Shown here: positions 27,073 through 35,464 of the stretch, piece after piece
Position numbering within the stretch: the first letter of the stretch is position 1
Layout of the letters: each line of letters begins with the position of its first letter
Assembly: GCA_013360405.1 (NCBI GenBank)
Contig: JABWBR010000027.1
Location: forward strand, 1 to 64,000
Reading direction: 5' to 3'
DNA: 64,000 bases
From: Saprospiraceae bacterium
GTDB taxonomy: Bacteria; Bacteroidota; Bacteroidia; Chitinophagales; Saprospiraceae
The notes under the pieces: model-generated
Told to the model about the DNA's origin: nothing
Database searches by the model: none
Seen by the model: only the letters and a program-made list of their open reading frames with translations
Program-made: the position numbers and the translations under genes

Positions 27073-27905
27073 ACGGCGGGGGTAGTGATGGGTTCGTAAA
27101 AGCCGTTGAGTAAATCGTAGAGATACTCGTGATAGGCCGGAAAATCGGGCAGGTTATTGTGTCCGCCGCCATCGATGGTAAACAGTTGGATCAATGCGGG
27201 GTTGATTTTCTGCAGCATTTGGCTATGCCGGTAGGGGATCAGCCGGTCGCGGTTGCCGTGCAGGATAAACACGGGTGATTCTATTTTTTTTAAATAAAAA
27301 TCGGTACGAATCTGATAGCGCAGCAGAAAGCCGAGCGGTAGAAAAAAGGCGTAACGCTTGATCTGGTGAAAAAAGCTGAAATACGGGGAATCGAGAATCA
27401 GCATACGCGGGCGGTTCCAGGAGGCCACTCGGGCGGCGATACCCGAGCCCAGAGATCGGCCGTAAACTACGATTTGTTGTTCCGGATACAACTTGAGCAG
27501 TTCCCTGTACAACATCTGGGCATCGCTGTAAAGAATATTTTCGGTGCGTCTGCCCCTGCTTTTGCCAAACCCCCGGTAGTCCATCATAAAAAAGTCGTAG
27601 CCGTTGCTCATAAAATCGCGGGCAAATTTGCCCCAGCCTTTGATACTTCGCGAGTTGCCTTTGAGATAATACACCACTCCCCGGCTATTTGGCACGCGAA
27701 AATGCACTGCATTGACGCGCCCACCGTCTTCCATATCGAAAGATTTTTCTTCAAATTCAAACGGATACTGGTATTGAAACTCGTGTGGGAGTATTTCGGG
27801 ACGAAAAAAGAAATAGTGTTGAAAAAAATAAAAAAAGGCTCCAAAGAGCACATATATGAGGGCGACCAGCGATATGATGTAATACAAGGTCATAGGTGTT
27901 ACCAT
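27069..27905 (-). CDS. Membrane-anchored alpha/beta hydrolase (second of tandem pair)
   Basis: The protein has an N-terminal membrane helix (IISLVALIYVLFGAFFYFF) and an alpha/beta-hydrolase domain: the oxyanion stretch YYLKGNSRSIKGWG, nucleophile Ser in YGRSLGSGIA, Asp in HGNRDRLIPY and His in GGGHNNLPDF. I chose the ATG at 27905; 27893 is also possible, and a TTG at 27956 would overlap the upstream stop. It is paralogous to the next gene upstream. The physiological ester is unknown. Confidence 0.85.
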   Translation of the reverse strand: MVTPMTLYYIISLVALIYVLFGAFFYFFQHYFFFRPEILPHEFQYQYPFEFEEKSFDMEDGGRVNAVHFRVPNSRGVVYYLKGNSRSIKGWGKFARDFMSNGYDFFMMDYRGFGKSRGRRTENILYSDAQMLYRELLKLYPEQQIVVYGRSLGSGIAARVASWNRPRMLILDSPYFSFFHQIKRYAFFLPLGFLLRYQIRTDFYLKKIESPVFILHGNRDRLIPYRHSQMLQKINPALIQLFTIDGGGHNNLPDFPAYHEYLYDLLNGFYEPITTPAV

Positions 27906-27952
27906 CAATCTTAAAGCATAAATCGACTGGAAGGTAACTAATTTCCTGAAAT

Positions 27953-28756
27953 TCAATTCAGCAGGCGGCCCAAATTCTCGTGATAGAGGGCGTAATCGCT
28001 CAGATTTTTGTGTCCGGCGCCCGCTATGGTAATAAACCGGTCGGCGCCTACGGTGGGATGCAGGGCCAGCGCTACTTTATAGGGAATGATCAAATCGCGG
28101 GTGCCGTGGAAAATGGTCACGGGATAATCTACCTGATTGAGGTAATCCGCAACGGGAAAGCTCGTTTTCAAGGGCAGGGGTATCAACAATGCGGAAGCCC
28201 GGTAGCGAAATACGGCGGGTATATTGGGAAAGGGGGTTTCGAGGATCAATTGCTGGGCGGGTTGCCGGGCGGCCAGCCACGATGCGATGCCGGAGCCCAG
28301 AGAGCGGCCATAAATGATGATCTTTTCAGCGGGGTAGCGTTTACGAGCCCACTGGTAGGCCAACGCTGCGCTGCGATAGCAATTTTCTTCAGATGGCGTT
28401 CCGGGGCTTTTGCCGTATCCGGGGTAGTCGACGGCCAATACATGGTAGCCCAGCTCTGTAAAATCGCCGGCATAGCCGCCCCAGCGCTGCAGGTTGTCGG
28501 CATTGCCGTGAAAATAAAGGATTACGCCTTTGGCGTCTGCCGGGGCGGGGAAATACAGTGCGTTGACCTGCAATCCGTTCGATGGGTCGTCGAGGAAAAA
28601 TTCTTCAAAAGGCTGGTCAAAGCGGAAGGCATAATCGGGCGACAGCCTGTCGGGCTGAAAGACGATGCGCTCGTGCAGCAAATACAGCAGCGACACTGCG
28701 GAAAGGTAACCCACAGCCAGGTATATGATCATTTTTTTTGCTATGGATAGGTACAT
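27953..28756 (-). CDS. Membrane-anchored alpha/beta hydrolase (first of tandem pair)
   Basis: At 267 residues this is a close paralogue of the downstream hydrolase: a membrane helix (MIIYLAVGYLSAVSLLYLL) followed by FHGNADNLQRWGGYA, nucleophile Ser in YGRSLGSGIASWL, Asp in HGTRDLIIPY and His in GAGHKNLSDY. Both resemble the BEM46/ABHD13-like group of membrane serine hydrolases. The pair plus the acyl-CoA ligase suggests an ester-cleavage-then-activation route. The upstream side is a word-array hairpin, so the promoter is not obvious. Confidence 0.87.
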   Translation of the reverse strand: MYLSIAKKMIIYLAVGYLSAVSLLYLLHERIVFQPDRLSPDYAFRFDQPFEEFFLDDPSNGLQVNALYFPAPADAKGVILYFHGNADNLQRWGGYAGDFTELGYHVLAVDYPGYGKSPGTPSEENCYRSAALAYQWARKRYPAEKIIIYGRSLGSGIASWLAARQPAQQLILETPFPNIPAVFRYRASALLIPLPLKTSFPVADYLNQVDYPVTIFHGTRDLIIPYKVALALHPTVGADRFITIAGAGHKNLSDYALYHENLGRLLN

Positions 28757-28761
28757 GTTGT

Positions 28762-28861
28762 AAGGTTTATGAGGGTTTATGAGGGTTTATGAGGGTTTGT
28801 GAGGAAAATTATAGACTTTCATACCCCCTCATAACCCCTCATAAACTTTCATACCCCCTCA
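28762..28861. repeat. Inverted word-array hairpin (tttatgaggg / ccctcataaa)
   Basis: The left arm (28762-28804) is the decamer gggtttatga repeated, and the right arm (28817-28861) is its reverse complement with small changes. The same words recur at 51712-51795. The rest of the gap to the next gene (28862-29373) shows no convincing gene. It holds a short hairpin at 29246-29260 and a 25-codon minus-strand frame near 28850-28930 that looks like a decayed C-terminus. Confidence 0.7.
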
Positions 28862-29350
28862 ATTATCTCCTCGCTTCTCTTCCATAAACGGCTGCCGGCT
28901 TCTTCATCGTATACTTTCTCGTCCATTCATTTTTAACCTGCACCGGAGATCAAAAAAAAAATACATTCCTGATGTAATTATTCCGTAGGCTGGGTATTAA
29001 TAGATAAATACAGGTTGAACGACAGCCACACGACCTTTGATATTCGCCCCTTGCGACCCCGAAAAAAACCGAAAAAGTCCAATTTCAAAACCGCCGGCGC
29101 CCCCCGGAAAACCTTTTAAAGAATATAGGCGCCTGGCGTGATACAACACCGTAATCCCTTGGACGTTTTTGCTCTCCGGATAATAGCACTTCTACTTATC
29201 GCCAACAAACCTGCGATCCCTTTTTATCCCATTCTTTTGTTTGACGCCCGTGCAGCGGGCTAGTCCTATGAACATTCATTTCCCATGTAGACCTGTGAAT
29301 GCGTCTCGGAAGGTAACTTTTGAGGCGCTTTTTTTTTATCGCAAAGCATG

Positions 29351-29358
29351 TAGATTTG
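29351..29358 (+). promoter_or_regulatory. -7 box TAGATTTG of the MOSC gene
   Basis: TAGATTTG matches TAnnTTTG and lies 15 bases before the ATG at 29374. A T-rich stretch sits in the -33 region without a clear TTTG. Confidence 0.5.
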
Positions 29359-29373
29359 TAATAAAAAGCCGCT

Positions 29374-30180
29374 ATGCAAGTGACGCAGCTCTACGTATAC
29401 CCCATCAAATCGCTGGGAGGCATAGCCCTTCAGGAAGCCAGGCTGACTCCCCGGGGAATAGCCTTCGACCGCCGTTGGATGTTGGTAGACCCCGAAGGGC
29501 AGTTTTTCACCCAGCGCAAGTGGCCGCAGATGGCCTTATTGCAGACTGAACTGACCGACGAGGCCTTGCTGGTAACCAAACGGGGGCAAGCCGGGCAGGC
29601 GCCGGCTATTCCGTTGTATCAGGATTATTTCCCGGGGTTTATGCAAGTGCGCGTATGGGACGACCAGTGTCTGGCAGCACGAGTAAGCGATTTAGTTGAC
29701 GAATGGTTTTCGGAAGCGCTTGGCTTTGCCTGCCACCTGGTATACATGCCCGACACGACACTACGAGCCACCAATCCCCGGTATACGGATCCCGGCGAAA
29801 TCGTGGGTTTTGCCGACGGCTATCCCTATCTGGTTCTCGGACAGGCTTCGCTCGACGACCTTAATTCGCGGCTTGCCGAGCCGGCGCCTATCAACCGCTT
29901 TCGTCCCAATATCGTATTTTCGGGTGGCGAGCCCTTTGCGGAAGATCATTGGAAGCGCTTCCGGGTAGGCGACGCCGTATTTAACGGAGTTAAGCCCTGT
30001 GCCCGCTGCGTCATGACCACGATCGACCAACAAACCGCTTCGCAGGGCAAAGAACCGCTGCAAACGCTGTCTACCTACCGCCGCCAGGGCAATGACGTGT
30101 ATTTTGGACTGAATGCCTGTCTGCGCGATGCCGGCGCTGAAGCAGTGATAAGGGTTGGGGAGGATGTGCTGATGTGCTGA
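29374..30180 (+). CDS. MOSC domain oxidoreductase-like protein
   Basis: The 268-residue product combines an N-terminal MOSC_N beta-barrel (VTQLYVYPIKSLGG) with a C-terminal MOSC domain (about 110-265). The latter includes the conserved RPNIVFSG, FNGVKPCARCVMTTID with the likely molybdenum-ligand Cys, and a terminal FGLNACLRDAG. Relatives (mARC, YcbX) bind the molybdenum cofactor and reduce N-hydroxylated compounds. The last five codons (D-V-L-M-C) and the TGA stop are made of the gtgctgat repeat that follows, so the true C-terminus has been rewritten by the repeat. Confidence 0.9.
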   Translation: MQVTQLYVYPIKSLGGIALQEARLTPRGIAFDRRWMLVDPEGQFFTQRKWPQMALLQTELTDEALLVTKRGQAGQAPAIPLYQDYFPGFMQVRVWDDQCLAARVSDLVDEWFSEALGFACHLVYMPDTTLRATNPRYTDPGEIVGFADGYPYLVLGQASLDDLNSRLAEPAPINRFRPNIVFSGGEPFAEDHWKRFRVGDAVFNGVKPCARCVMTTIDQQTASQGKEPLQTLSTYRRQGNDVYFGLNACLRDAGAEAVIRVGEDVLMC

Positions 30181-30360
30181 TGTGCTGATGTGCTGATGCG
30201 AACGAAGTGAGTCCCGTACCGACTGGAAGGAGGTCGGGATGCTGATGTGCTGATGTGCTGATGCGAACGAAGTGCTGATGTGCTGATGCGAACGAAGTGA
30301 GTCCCGTACCGACTGGAAGGAGGTCGGGATGCTGATGTGCTGATGTGCTGATGTGCTGAT
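30165..30360 (+). repeat. Octamer array gtgctgat with an embedded 90-base direct repeat
   Basis: Runs of gtgctgat begin inside the MOSC stop region. Two identical insertions, containing gcgaacgaagtgagtccc followed by a CCGAC/GTCGG hairpin, recur exactly 90 bases apart (for example aacgaagtga at 30201 and 30291), giving a tandem duplication. The same octamer wording builds the array at 41190-41553. Confidence 0.75.
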
Positions 30361-30390
30361 AATTATTTATTTTTATAAGCATTTAATTAT

Positions 30391-30483
30391 ACAGAGAACA
30401 GAGAACAGAGAACAGACAACAGAGAACAGAGAACAGAGAACAGAGAACAGAGAACAGACAACAGAGAACAGAGAACAGAGAAC
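30391..30483 (+). repeat. Heptamer array agagaac directly before the EI24 start
   Basis: About 13 tandem copies of agagaac, some with the variant agacaac, run up to the base before the ATG at 30484. No promoter box is visible. The same heptamer forms the arms of the repeats at 10755 and 16524. Replication slippage could change the spacing between promoter and start codon. Confidence 0.75.
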
Positions 30484-31215
30484 ATGATCAAAGACTTCAC
30501 AGATGGCCTTGGCTCGTATGCCGGGGCGGTGCGCGTGATCTCCAAATACGGATTATGGGGATACGTATTGATACCCGGGGTGATCAGCGTATTGCTGGGT
30601 TATGGGATTTTCCGGGCGGCCTGGGGCTGGTCGGATGATGTGGGGGGGTGGCTGGTGAGCGTATACCCGTTTGAGTGGGGCGAAGACCTGTTGCAGCGCC
30701 TGGCCCACATCATTGGCGGCGTATTGATAGCCGCATTGGGGCTTGTGGTATTCAAGCAGGTAGTGATGGCAATTGCCTCGCCATTCATGAGTTTTTTGTC
30801 GGAAACTGTCGAGCATAAAATAGCCGGCAAGCGCGAGGTGCCGTTCACCTTCAAAAAAATGGTCAGCGACCTCATCAGGGGTATCCGCATTTCATTGCGC
30901 AACATCATCCGGGAATTGTTATTTACATTCCTCTTGTTTTTATTGGGCTTATTTCCGTTGTTTAGCCCCTTCGCACCGGTGGCCATATTCATCGTATCGG
31001 CTTATTACGCCGGTTTCGGCAATATGGATTTTACCCTCGAGCGCTTTTACCGCGTGCGGCAAAGCGTAGCGTTCGTGCGCAGGCATCGCGGGTTGGCCAT
31101 CGGCAACGGCACGGTCTTCCTGTTGCTCCTTCTTACGGGGGTAGGATTTTTCTTTGCTTTGCCGCTGGGCACGGTGGCGGCCACCGTGGAAACGCTGCGG
31201 AGGCTGCCGGATTAG
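30484..31215 (+). CDS. EI24-family inner-membrane protein
   Basis: The 243-residue protein has at least four hydrophobic segments (about 22-45, 68-92, 140-175, 208-232) and matches the EI24/CysZ layout, with the PFMSFLSETVEHKIAGK loop and RGIRISLRNIIRELLFTFLLFLL. CysZ members import sulfate; whether this one does is unknown. Its start is preceded immediately by the agagaac array, which is unusual. Confidence 0.82.
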   Translation: MIKDFTDGLGSYAGAVRVISKYGLWGYVLIPGVISVLLGYGIFRAAWGWSDDVGGWLVSVYPFEWGEDLLQRLAHIIGGVLIAALGLVVFKQVVMAIASPFMSFLSETVEHKIAGKREVPFTFKKMVSDLIRGIRISLRNIIRELLFTFLLFLLGLFPLFSPFAPVAIFIVSAYYAGFGNMDFTLERFYRVRQSVAFVRRHRGLAIGNGTVFLLLLLTGVGFFFALPLGTVAATVETLRRLPD

Positions 31216-31345
31216 GGACTTATGGACTATTAACTACACAATCCAATAGTCCGATAGTCGGCCATTAATTGTTTCTCTTCCTTCTCACCCCGGCTATTCT
31301 AAATACGGCGCCCCAGAGCGGCCCATGAGGCAGGCATATATTTTT

Positions 31346-31519
31346 TCAGCGGGGTAGAAAAGTGCGTATTATAGGCAAAATCGCGCAAAGCGGCGCCTTG
31401 CTTAGCTGCCCGCTTTCTATTTCCGCAACGATCGCCTTGCGCGCTTCTTCGCTGAAATAGCGCTTCTCTTGACGCCTTCTTTCGATGTTTTGTGTCTTTG
31501 TAAACTTCGATTTTTTCAT
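31346..31519 (-). pseudogene. IS3-type transposase OrfA remnant
   Basis: A short minus-strand frame of 57 codons starts MKKSKFTKTQN and continues with RRRQEKRYFSEEARKAIVAE and IESGQLSKA, the N-terminal helix-turn-helix of IS3-family OrfA. After SKA the frame is lost by an indel; the +1 frame continues with AALRDFAYNTHF-like residues. OrfB is absent. About 25 bases upstream, a pair of complementary stretches (TGACAACTCAGTC and tgactgagttgtca around 31536-31550) may be an IS end. The rest of 31216-31627 shows nothing else. Confidence 0.65.
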
Positions 31520-31627
31520 GCCCAAATTTGTTTGTTTGACTGAGTTGTCATAAACTCAATTTTTGTCAACTACTTTTGGGCATTACCAAACCCACAACCC
31601 ACATCCGATAACCTACAACTCACAACA

Positions 31628-32923
31628 TCATTTAAACCTTATCGCTTTCACCGGGCTGATGCGTGTAACCAGATAGGATGGAATGACGAGGAAAGACAGC
31701 GTAACGAGCAGAGTGCCGGCATTGATCAACAAAATTGCGGCGGGCTGCAATTCGATGGGGGCCACCGAAAGATAATAATTGGCTTCGTCGAGTTTGATGA
31801 GCTCGAAGTTGTCTTGCAGCAGGCAGAGTCCGATGCCGATGAAGTTGCCCCAGAACAGGCCGACCAGGATAATATAGGCGGCATAGTAGAGGAAAATCTT
31901 GCGAATACGCCAATTGCCGCTGCCCATTGCTTTCAGAATACCGATCATATTCGTGCGCTCGAGGATGAGGATAAGTAGGGCGGTGACCATATTAATAATG
32001 GCCACAATGACCATCAGGGCGAGGATGACCACCTCGTTGATGTCCTGTAATTCGAGCCATTCGAATATTTCGGGAAATTTATCGCGGATCGTTTCGGCGT
32101 ATAAATCGGTGGGTAATTGTTCGTAATAAATATACTCGTTGAGGATCTGGAGGTCGTCGATATCATCGATAAACACCTCAAAGCCGCTGACTTCATCGGG
32201 TTTCCAGCCCAAAATCTGCTGCACCTGCCGGATATCGACAATAGCAAATTTGCGGTCGTATTCCTCGAGTCCGGTTTTGTATATGCCACTCACCGTAAAC
32301 CTGCGGCGTATTTGCTCGCCTCGCTCCACAAAGTGGATAATAAAACGGTCGTCTACGTTTACTTTCAAGCGGTCGGCGGTTTGTTGGGAGATCAGGATTT
32401 CCTGCGAAGCGGTGCTATCCGACAAATTGAGCGGGCGCCCCTTTTGAATAAAGCGCTGCATAAAATGCCAGTCGAAATCGCTGCCCACGCCTTTCAGTAT
32501 GATACCTTCGATCTCTTGTTTGGACTTGATAATGCCCGGTTTGATCACATAGGTCTGGATATGGCGTATGCCGCCTTTGGTATCTTTTTCGCGCTCTAAT
32601 TCGTAACCCAGTATATTACGGGTTTCAATATAGGTCACTTTGCGGAGCGTATCGAGCGAGGGGTAAAAGTCTTGTTTTTTGCTAATGGGGTAAATTTCGA
32701 GTAAAGAGCGGTTGATATCGGGGTCGGTGATATGAATATGCCCCCAGAAGCCGAATATTTTGCTGCTGATTTCGCGTTTAAACCCGGTAATCAACGCCGT
32801 GGATACGATCATCACGGTCACGCTCAGCGCTACCGCCACCACGGCAATGCGAATGATAAGCCGCGAGAACGACTGCTGCCCGGCACGGGCTACTTTGCGC
32901 GCTATGTAGTATTCGAAATTCAT
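31628..32923 (-). CDS. FtsX-like ABC transporter permease
   Basis: The 431-residue product has the MacB/LolE-like layout. A first membrane helix (about 22-48, IRIAVVAVALSVTVMIVSTALITGF) is followed by a large periplasmic domain (about 50-280) and then three C-terminal helices of the FtsX domain (about 292-320, 340-370, 390-420). These permeases move lipoproteins or act as mechanotransmitters with a separate ATPase, which is not adjacent here. Confidence 0.9.
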   Translation of the reverse strand: MNFEYYIARKVARAGQQSFSRLIIRIAVVAVALSVTVMIVSTALITGFKREISSKIFGFWGHIHITDPDINRSLLEIYPISKKQDFYPSLDTLRKVTYIETRNILGYELEREKDTKGGIRHIQTYVIKPGIIKSKQEIEGIILKGVGSDFDWHFMQRFIQKGRPLNLSDSTASQEILISQQTADRLKVNVDDRFIIHFVERGEQIRRRFTVSGIYKTGLEEYDRKFAIVDIRQVQQILGWKPDEVSGFEVFIDDIDDLQILNEYIYYEQLPTDLYAETIRDKFPEIFEWLELQDINEVVILALMVIVAIINMVTALLILILERTNMIGILKAMGSGNWRIRKIFLYYAAYIILVGLFWGNFIGIGLCLLQDNFELIKLDEANYYLSVAPIELQPAAILLINAGTLLVTLSFLVIPSYLVTRISPVKAIRFK

Positions 32924-33036
32924 GCGTTTAAGACGTGGCGAAGGTAGGGGGTATTTTTAATACCAACAATTAAATTAATAAAACTACCCAACGCGAAGGG
33001 AACGCCCCTACCTGTAGCGTTGTTCACATAAAATAT

Positions 33037-33044
33037 TATTTTTG
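33037..33044 (+). promoter_or_regulatory. -7 box TATTTTTG of tyrS
   Basis: TATTTTTG matches TAnnTTTG, 27 bases before the ATG at 33072. It overlaps a possible TTG start at 33042, arguing against the longer product. Confidence 0.55.
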
Positions 33045-33071
33045 CGACCTTACAAGCTAACGACACCACTT

Positions 33072-34346
33072 ATGAATTTTATCGAAGAACTGCGATGGCG
33101 GGGTATGCTGCAGGATATCACCCCCGGACTGGAAGAAGCCCTCGCCGCTGGCCCGATGACGGGGTATATCGGTTTTGACCCCACGGCGCCATCGCTGACG
33201 ATCGGCAACTTTGTGCCCATTATGCTGCTGAAACTGTTCCAATTGTCGGGTCACAAGCCCATCGCACTGATGGGCGGGGCCACCGGCCGCATCGGCGACC
33301 CCTCGGGCAAAGACAAAGAACGCGAGCTGAAATCATACGACGAACTCGACGCCAACCTGGCGCGCCAGCAGGAACAACTGAAAAAATTCCTGGATTTTGA
33401 AGGCGTGCCCAACAAGGCCGAGTTGGTCAATAATCTCGATTTTTATAAAGATATGAAAGTGCTCGATTTCCTGCGCGACGTAGGAAAGACGCTCACGGTC
33501 AACTATATGATGTCGAAAGAATCGGTGCAAAAACGCCTCGAAACCGGCATCTCCTACACCGAATTCAGCTACCAGTTGCTGCAGGCTTACGACTACCAGC
33601 GCCTCTACGACTTACACGGATGCCGTCTGCAGATGGGCGGTTCCGATCAGTGGGGCAATATCACGGCGGGCACGGAATTCATCCGCCGCAACCTGGAAGC
33701 CAAGGCCTTTGCCCTGACGGCTCCCCTGCTGACCAAAGCCGACGGCTCGAAATTCGGCAAATCGGAGGCAGGCAACATCTGGCTCGACCCCGAGATGACC
33801 TCGCCCTACAAGTTCTACCAGTTCTGGATCAACTGCGCCGATGCCGACCTGTCCAGGTTTTTCCGCACTTTCACCCTGCGCAGCCGCGAAGAAGTGGAAG
33901 CGCTGGAAAGCCAGCACGCCGACAATCCGCGCGAGCTCAAACGCCTGCTGGCCGAAGAACTCACCAAACGCGTGCATTCGGAGGAAGACTACGCCTCTGT
34001 ACTTAAAGTGTCGGAATTGTTGTTTGGCGGTAAGGCGGATAAAGACGCCCTGTCAGCACTCAGCACGGCTGAATTGGATACCGTAGCGCAGGAAATTCCA
34101 CCGTTCCAAATCCCTGCCTCTTTACTGGCCAACGGCGTCAATATCGTAGATCTCCTGGCTGAGCACACCACCATTACCCCATCCAAAAGCGAAGCGCGCA
34201 AGGCCATTCAGAACAACGCCATTAGTGTTAACAAGGAAAAAATCACCAGTCATGAAACAGCGATTGGCCCGGAAGCGCTTTTGCACGGGAAGTTTATCCT
34301 ACTGGAAAATGGCAAAAAGAACAAGTACCTCTTGCTAGCGGTCTGA
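33072..34346 (+). CDS. tyrS: Tyrosyl-tRNA synthetase
   Basis: This class I synthetase charges tRNA-Tyr. The HIGH-equivalent region is FDPTAPSLTIGNFVPIM, the tyrosine pocket is in YQLLQAYDYQRLYDLHGCRLQMGGSDQWGNITAG, and the KMSKS equivalent is KFGKSEAGNIWLD. An S4-like RNA-binding domain closes the protein (from about residue 355). At 424 residues it is full length. The TGA stop lies within the gactgct heptamer array that fills the gap to dinB. Confidence 0.96.
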   Translation: MNFIEELRWRGMLQDITPGLEEALAAGPMTGYIGFDPTAPSLTIGNFVPIMLLKLFQLSGHKPIALMGGATGRIGDPSGKDKERELKSYDELDANLARQQEQLKKFLDFEGVPNKAELVNNLDFYKDMKVLDFLRDVGKTLTVNYMMSKESVQKRLETGISYTEFSYQLLQAYDYQRLYDLHGCRLQMGGSDQWGNITAGTEFIRRNLEAKAFALTAPLLTKADGSKFGKSEAGNIWLDPEMTSPYKFYQFWINCADADLSRFFRTFTLRSREEVEALESQHADNPRELKRLLAEELTKRVHSEEDYASVLKVSELLFGGKADKDALSALSTAELDTVAQEIPPFQIPASLLANGVNIVDLLAEHTTITPSKSEARKAIQNNAISVNKEKITSHETAIGPEALLHGKFILLENGKKNKYLLLAV

Positions 34347-34386
34347 CTGCTGACTGCTGACTGCTGACCGCTGACTGCTGACTGCT
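34344..34386. repeat. Heptamer array gactgct filling the tyrS-dinB gap
   Basis: Six tandem gactgct units, one with gaccgct, span from the tyrS stop to the dinB stop. The TGA of tyrS is itself part of the first unit. There is no inverted arm here, so it is a simple tandem array between two convergent genes. Confidence 0.75.
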
Positions 34387-35452
34387 ACTCAAACGGCAGC
34401 TTCAACTGAATCCCCTCGCCGCTATGCTCCTTTTCCAGGTTTGACACGGCCACACCGAGTAGCCGTACGCTATCGATCTCCTCGCGGGTGTGGTCGAGCA
34501 ACTCGTGGGTAGCAGCTACGAGATCTGCCAGTAGTTTCACCTCGCCGCCGAAAGATTTCGAGCGGGTGATTTGCCTGAAATCGGCCATTTTGATCTTGAC
34601 GGTCACTGTGCGGCCAAAATTGTCGGTTTTTTCCATGTACTCGTGCACGATACCTGCCAGGTAGGTTAGTTTTTCCTTCATAATGGCCAGGTCGCTCAGG
34701 TCATCATCGAAGGTGCGTTCGGCGCCGATTGACTTGCGGATTCGGCGGGGGTCTACGGGGCGCTCGTCGTCGGCGCGCACGATGCGGAAATAGTGGCGCC
34801 CTGCCTTGCCAAAGCGCTGCACCAGTTCTATTTCGCTCCATTTTTTGAGGTCGGCGCCGGTAGCTACCCCCATTTTGTGCATTCGCTCGGCGGTCACTTT
34901 GCCGATGCCGTGAAATTTCTCTACCGGCAGGGCATCGAGAAAAGCAGGGGCCTCCTCGGGAGTGATTACTTTGATACCGTTGGGTTTATTGATGTCGGAG
35001 GCTACTTTGGCCAGAAATTTATTAAATGAAACGCCCGCGGAAGCCGTAAGTCCGGTAGTCTCAAAAATGCGCTTGCGGATTTCTTCGGCGATCAGCGTGG
35101 CTGACGGGGGGCCTATTTTGGCTTCAGTGACATCAAGGTAAGCCTCGTCGAGCGAGAGCGGCTCTACGAGATCGGTGTATTCCAGGAAAATATCGCGTAT
35201 CTGCCTGGATACTTCGCGATAGGTTTCAAAATGCGATTTGACAAAAATGATTTCAGGGCACAAGCGCTGGGCGGTAATGCCCGGCATGGCGGAGCGCACC
35301 CCGTAGCGCCGTGCCTCGTAGCTGGCCGAGGCTACTACACCCCGGCGCCCGGCGCCACCCACCGCCACGGGTTTGCCCCGCAACTCGGGGTTGTCGCGTT
35401 GCTCTACCGACGCGTAGAAGGCGTCCATATCAATGTGAATTATCTTCCGCAT
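34385..35452 (-). CDS. dinB: DNA polymerase IV
   Basis: This is a Y-family lesion-bypass polymerase of 355 residues. The catalytic carboxylates are in HIDMDAFYASVEQRDNPEL and SLDEAYLDVTE, with GVVASASYEARRYGVRSAM between them. The little-finger domain is complete, and the C-terminal IQLKLPFE resembles a beta-clamp-binding peptide. It is the last gene of the CPBP-cdsA-psd-dinB run, 12 bases from psd. Confidence 0.95.
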   Translation of the reverse strand: MRKIIHIDMDAFYASVEQRDNPELRGKPVAVGGAGRRGVVASASYEARRYGVRSAMPGITAQRLCPEIIFVKSHFETYREVSRQIRDIFLEYTDLVEPLSLDEAYLDVTEAKIGPPSATLIAEEIRKRIFETTGLTASAGVSFNKFLAKVASDINKPNGIKVITPEEAPAFLDALPVEKFHGIGKVTAERMHKMGVATGADLKKWSEIELVQRFGKAGRHYFRIVRADDERPVDPRRIRKSIGAERTFDDDLSDLAIMKEKLTYLAGIVHEYMEKTDNFGRTVTVKIKMADFRQITRSKSFGGEVKLLADLVAATHELLDHTREEIDSVRLLGVAVSNLEKEHSGEGIQLKLPFE

Positions 35453-35464
35453 CTCTGTAAGCGG

